From Diatrype stigma (lineage: Eukaryota; Ascomycota; Sordariomycetes; Xylariales; Diatrypaceae): a stretch of 64,000 nucleotides of DNA. The notes under the pieces were generated by a model. The model ran no database searches. It worked only from the letters and a program-made list of their open reading frames with translations, and was not told the origin of the DNA. The number at the start of each line of letters is the position of its first letter. Position 1 is the stretch's first letter. The position numbers and the translations under genes were made by a program. The stretch spans positions 127,313-191,312 of the forward strand of contig JAKJXP020000086.1 of the NCBI GenBank assembly GCA_022225965.2, in the 5' to 3' direction. Positions 60,617-64,000 of the stretch are shown here, one piece after another.

Positions 60617-63600
60617 CTATACACCCCAACCCCCTGCCCCTGGCTGACGCTCGCTGTACCTGAAAGGCTGTTGCTGTACACCCCCCATTGGAGCGTTCGA
60701 TGAAGTGCTGTGCTCCGTTGACTGAGTGTGCATGTTTTGGTTAGACGCAGGAGGCATATTCATAGCGCTTGATTGAATACCCATCCCCATGCTTCCCATC
60801 CCGGGCTGCCCCATTCCCGCATTGATTACCCCGGGATTCCCCATAGTGGTGGCTGCGTTTGCCATACCGCTAGGTCCTGCGTTCCACGATTGGAACGTTG
60901 GAACTCCCCCCTGGAATTGAAACTGGGGCCGGAACCTCTGAGGCGCGCTCATATTCAGCCCTGCTTGGTCTCCGTATGGAGCCATGTTTGGTTGCGGCGG
61001 CGGATTCCACGCCCCTGACACGCCAAACCCATCTTGCTGCGCGTAAGGAAGTTCCTGGCCACCGAAACCGACTTGACTGACTTGATTCTGATTGAAGTTG
61101 TCGTATCGTTGTTCCTTCTTGTGGTTCAAGGTGTCATCCCCGCGCTGATGCTTTACTTCATATAAGTATGAATTGAACTCCATTGACACTCTTGACACCT
61201 TGTCAAAGTGCTCCATCCTGACCTGAATGGGACCGGGAATATTGAAGTTTTGCTTTTGCCACTCAGCCAATGCCACAGCTGTCTGGAATGCATTGCGGAT
61301 CTGCCGGGCATTCCATACGGGTTTATGTTCCGGTTTAGACTGCTGAGCACCCCAGAGATTCCGAGCGAACTCTAGAATCTCTGCTTTGTGGAACTTAATA
61401 AGACGCGACTCATCGGTCGGCGAGGCTTCAAGGGACAGCCTCTCCGTACGTTCGATTTGCATTTGCCAAATTTTCTCGGTTTGAGCTGCTTGCAGGGGTG
61501 GATAGTAGAGTGCCATTGACATCCGGGACTTGAACGCTTCGTCGAAAGAGCCCACTTTGTTTGTCGTGAGAAAGAGGACACCTTCGTAGTACTCTAGGAC
61601 CCGAAGGAAAACTGTGTGCATTCACTATTATTATACATAAATATTGAGATTGCGTTGTTGACACGACTCACCAGACACTAAGGCATTACCGTTCGATATT
61701 ATCTTGGCTTCTTTCTGCTAAGAACACATCCGCCTCATCCAAAAGTAGGACACAGTCCCAAGCCTGGGCCATCTGAAATGAAGATTGTAGGTTCGATTCG
61801 ACGTCCCGAGGAGTAGTTCCAAGGTCACCTGTTCATTTGTCAGCCTCTTGTCGTTGCCCCCTTTTTCTCAGTTAACATACCACACGTAATTGGAAGCAAA
61901 GGCTTGTTGTAGTATTGTGCAACTGTTTCTACACCATGGTCAATCTCCTTATCAATCAATGGGTTCCTGCTTACCATGTGATTCATATACTCACCTGCTG
62001 TGGACGTCTTTCCCACACCGGGAACACCGTGAAGTAGGATTACAAGCCCCTTTCCTGTATGTCCCGTTAGCCCTGCCATGTCAAGGAGAATTCAAGGAAG
62101 CACACACCTTTGTCTTGGATCAAGTCAAACTGCCGCCTCTCTGACGTACTTTTTGTGAAGTGGGTAGCCATCATAGACTGGATTAAAGACCTGTGGTTGG
62201 GATCTATCTGAAGAGAATCCCACGCGGAGGGTTCCGATTTCATTCTCTTCAGGTCATGCTCCTGAGAGACAGACCCCCCTCTTCCAAGGGGTATGGATGC
62301 TATGTAGTGGATAATTAGATGCATTCTTCATAGGAGTGCGATAACTCAAGCTCACCCCAACGGCGGGTTCGCAAAACAAATGCAAACACCCTCTCGGGCA
62401 ATAGCAATACATCATCACCTGTCGGTAGTGTTCGTTCATATGACCCAAGTTCATGCTCCCGTTTCGTAAGGCGAAGGACTCGGTCATTGAAGTAAAAATC
62501 CCATCCGCTGTCATCTTCTATCGAAATGTCGCGTGAGCCACGCCCCGGTGGTGCTCGAAGCTCGGGGTTCCTTGTTTGGTCATACTTGGGAACCCATTCT
62601 GGTAGTAACTGTAGACATCGCTGAAAGTCTACGACTACAGGACTCTCGATCATCTCCGGCAATTCTGCTACGGACCCCATCCTTCCCGAATCTGGGCGTC
62701 GCAGGACATTCCCCCCGGGATCGCGTGAGAGGCTTCGGCCGCTATAGTAACAGTAAGAAACCTTGGTGTAGGAGATGAAATTTAATCCCCTTTCCGTTAG
62801 AATATTGCGATTTACAAGTCCTTCATTCTCGGCGACCCGTAATGGTATGATTGGAAGGGCTCGGATGAACTTTAGGTCATCGAACTCGTTTAACCAGAAT
62901 TTTCTCTCCACACGGACGAATTGGAAGCCATCAAAGTCAATATAAAAGCAATCAAGCTGGAACGGGACGGAGTTTGTCCGGGTGTGGCTGAGGCTGCGGA
63001 TGATTTGTCCTTGGTTCGTCGATGAATGCTTACGACCTCCAGTTCCTTGGATCACGCGCCAAAGCTTCTGTGGTACTGCAGCATCCTTGATGTATACAAT
63101 AGTACCGGGACTGTATAGATGCCATAGTTCGTGGAAGTATATATGGTCCACATCCACATTTTGTAGTGCGTTTCGGAGAGGGCAGATGTACTCATCCAGG
63201 AAAGACACCAATACTCTAAGATCTTGCGCGGCTTCTTGGCGTCCTTCAAGCGTCAGCGATTCCAATTCTTGGTATGATGTTAATTTAGTCTCAGCCCGTC
63301 CTCGATCAGAGCCCGCACTGTCCAGTAACTGTTCATTGTCTATGGTCTTCATTGTCTGTTCTTGGTCTATTGGAGTCCCTGGAATTTCCGTGGGTACCTT
63401 GCAAAGATGGACCAATTCAGACTGTCGCTGTCGGATCTTGCTCTCGAAATATACGAAGAACTTGAATGGCCTTAGAAAGATTGGGGCCAATGTCCAATGC
63501 ACTGGTGATACATCAGCGGCGATGGTAGCTAAGATTCTCCTAACTGGAAGGGAACACAAGCGGAGCTGGGGTGGGAGCACTTTGATTCCCTTTGAAAGGC

Positions 63601-64000
63601 GCGACGAATCGACGATCCCCTGAGGCTCTAGCTTGGTATCAAGGTAGTTTTCCCCACTCTCTCCACCAACAGGGGGTTCCTCTGATAGGATATATATAGC
63701 ATGATGTTGTTGTCCAAATTTTACTTCTTGGTATGCTTGCCACTCAGGCCAGGTAAGAGACTTGATTTCTGGTGTTGATTTGATGAGTGCGACACTTTGA
63801 GTTCGGGGAGGACGCTGCTCAGCATTACCACAAGTTTCCAAAATCCCAGTAACCCATTTTAGCATCTGCAGGTGCCGAAGCAAGGAATTCACTTGAAATC
63901 GGATGTCCTTCGGAAATAGGTCCTGTCGTGTTCTCAACGTACTACTGACGGTCTTCATATAGGCTGCACTGTACTGTTCGGGTTCTTTTGGTAGTGCTGA
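60617..64000 (-). pseudogene. Fungal AAA ATPase with N-terminal DUF7025-like domain, one-base frameshift, cut by window edge
   Basis: Exons: (beyond 64000)-62356, 62278-62109 (approximate), 62054-61995, 61928-61881, 61828-61672, 61611-60617; GT-AG introns of 52-77 bp, the second near 62108-62055. The frame is still open at the window edge, so the start is outside. The N-terminal ~550 residues resemble the DUF7025-type domain of large fungal AAA proteins (CFYIDFDGFQFVRV...WVPKYDQ). The ATPase core follows: Walker A HGVPGVGKT, LLPITCGDLG, Walker B VLLLDEADVF, sensor LFLTTNKVGSFDEAFKSRM. The C-terminus is Gln/Met/Gly-rich. After Walker B the sequence GAACGGTAATGCC (near 61692) has one G too many for the conserved R-N-A-L-V-S, and no splice choice avoids it. 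It is either a true frameshift or an assembly error. The function of this family is unknown; the motor is probably a protein remodeller. Confidence 0.8.

Overview
The window is nuclear DNA from a filamentous ascomycete (Pezizomycotina). Genes have several 50-100 bp GT-AG introns, and the protein families (fungal phosphoketolase, quelling-type RNA-dependent RNA polymerase, dynamin-like GTPase, GH47 mannosidase, fungal AAA ATPase, Mid2-like surface proteins) are typical of that group. From about 26.5 to 60.4 kb the DNA is extremely AT-rich, full of TpA, with transposon reading frames destroyed by C-to-T/G-to-A transitions. This is the signature of repeat-induced point mutation (RIP). The genus cannot be read from the sequence.

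Gene-bearing left part (0.4-23 kb): a secreted CBM9-like protein (-), a small spliced HVA1/TUDOR-type protein (-), a phosphoketolase with a one-base frameshift near its 5' end (-), an MDR-family zinc-type reductase (-), an unknown 143-aa protein (-), an F-box-like protein (-), a three-exon RdRP of about 1262 aa (+), a seven-exon dynamin-like GTPase (-), a Mid2-like membrane protein (-), and a GH47 alpha-mannosidase with an in-frame TAA (-).

Transposon nest (23-60.4 kb): a second Mid2-like gene (+) starts at 23,091 and is split by two LTR elements. One is a 2.65-kb non-autonomous element (163-bp LTRs, TSD TCAAT); the other is a 6.0-kb Ty1/copia element (136-bp LTRs, opposite strand). Removing them restores one open frame to 32,855, apart from one TAG. 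Downstream lie a 7.1-kb Ty3/gypsy element (226-bp LTRs, TSD ATAAG) and an 18.1-kb composite. The composite is a minus-strand Ty3/gypsy element (260-bp LTRs, TSD TATAA) carrying a 6.9-kb Tad/I-like LINE and a 598-bp miniature LTR element (TRIM; 138-bp LTRs, TSD GGATT). The TRIM holds a tRNA-like sequence ending in CCA. An unidentified RIP-degraded sequence follows to about 60.4 kb.

Right end (60.6-64 kb): a minus-strand fungal AAA ATPase gene that runs off the window and carries a one-base frameshift next to Walker B.

The most unusual element is the 2.65-kb non-autonomous one. Its interior is not coding. It is built of two repeat arrays, one of which contains ten copies of a 24-nt hairpin whose stem bases change in a paired way. 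RdRP is a quelling/RNAi component and RIP acts on repeats, so both genome-defence machinery and its damage are visible here. Any functional link between them is inference.
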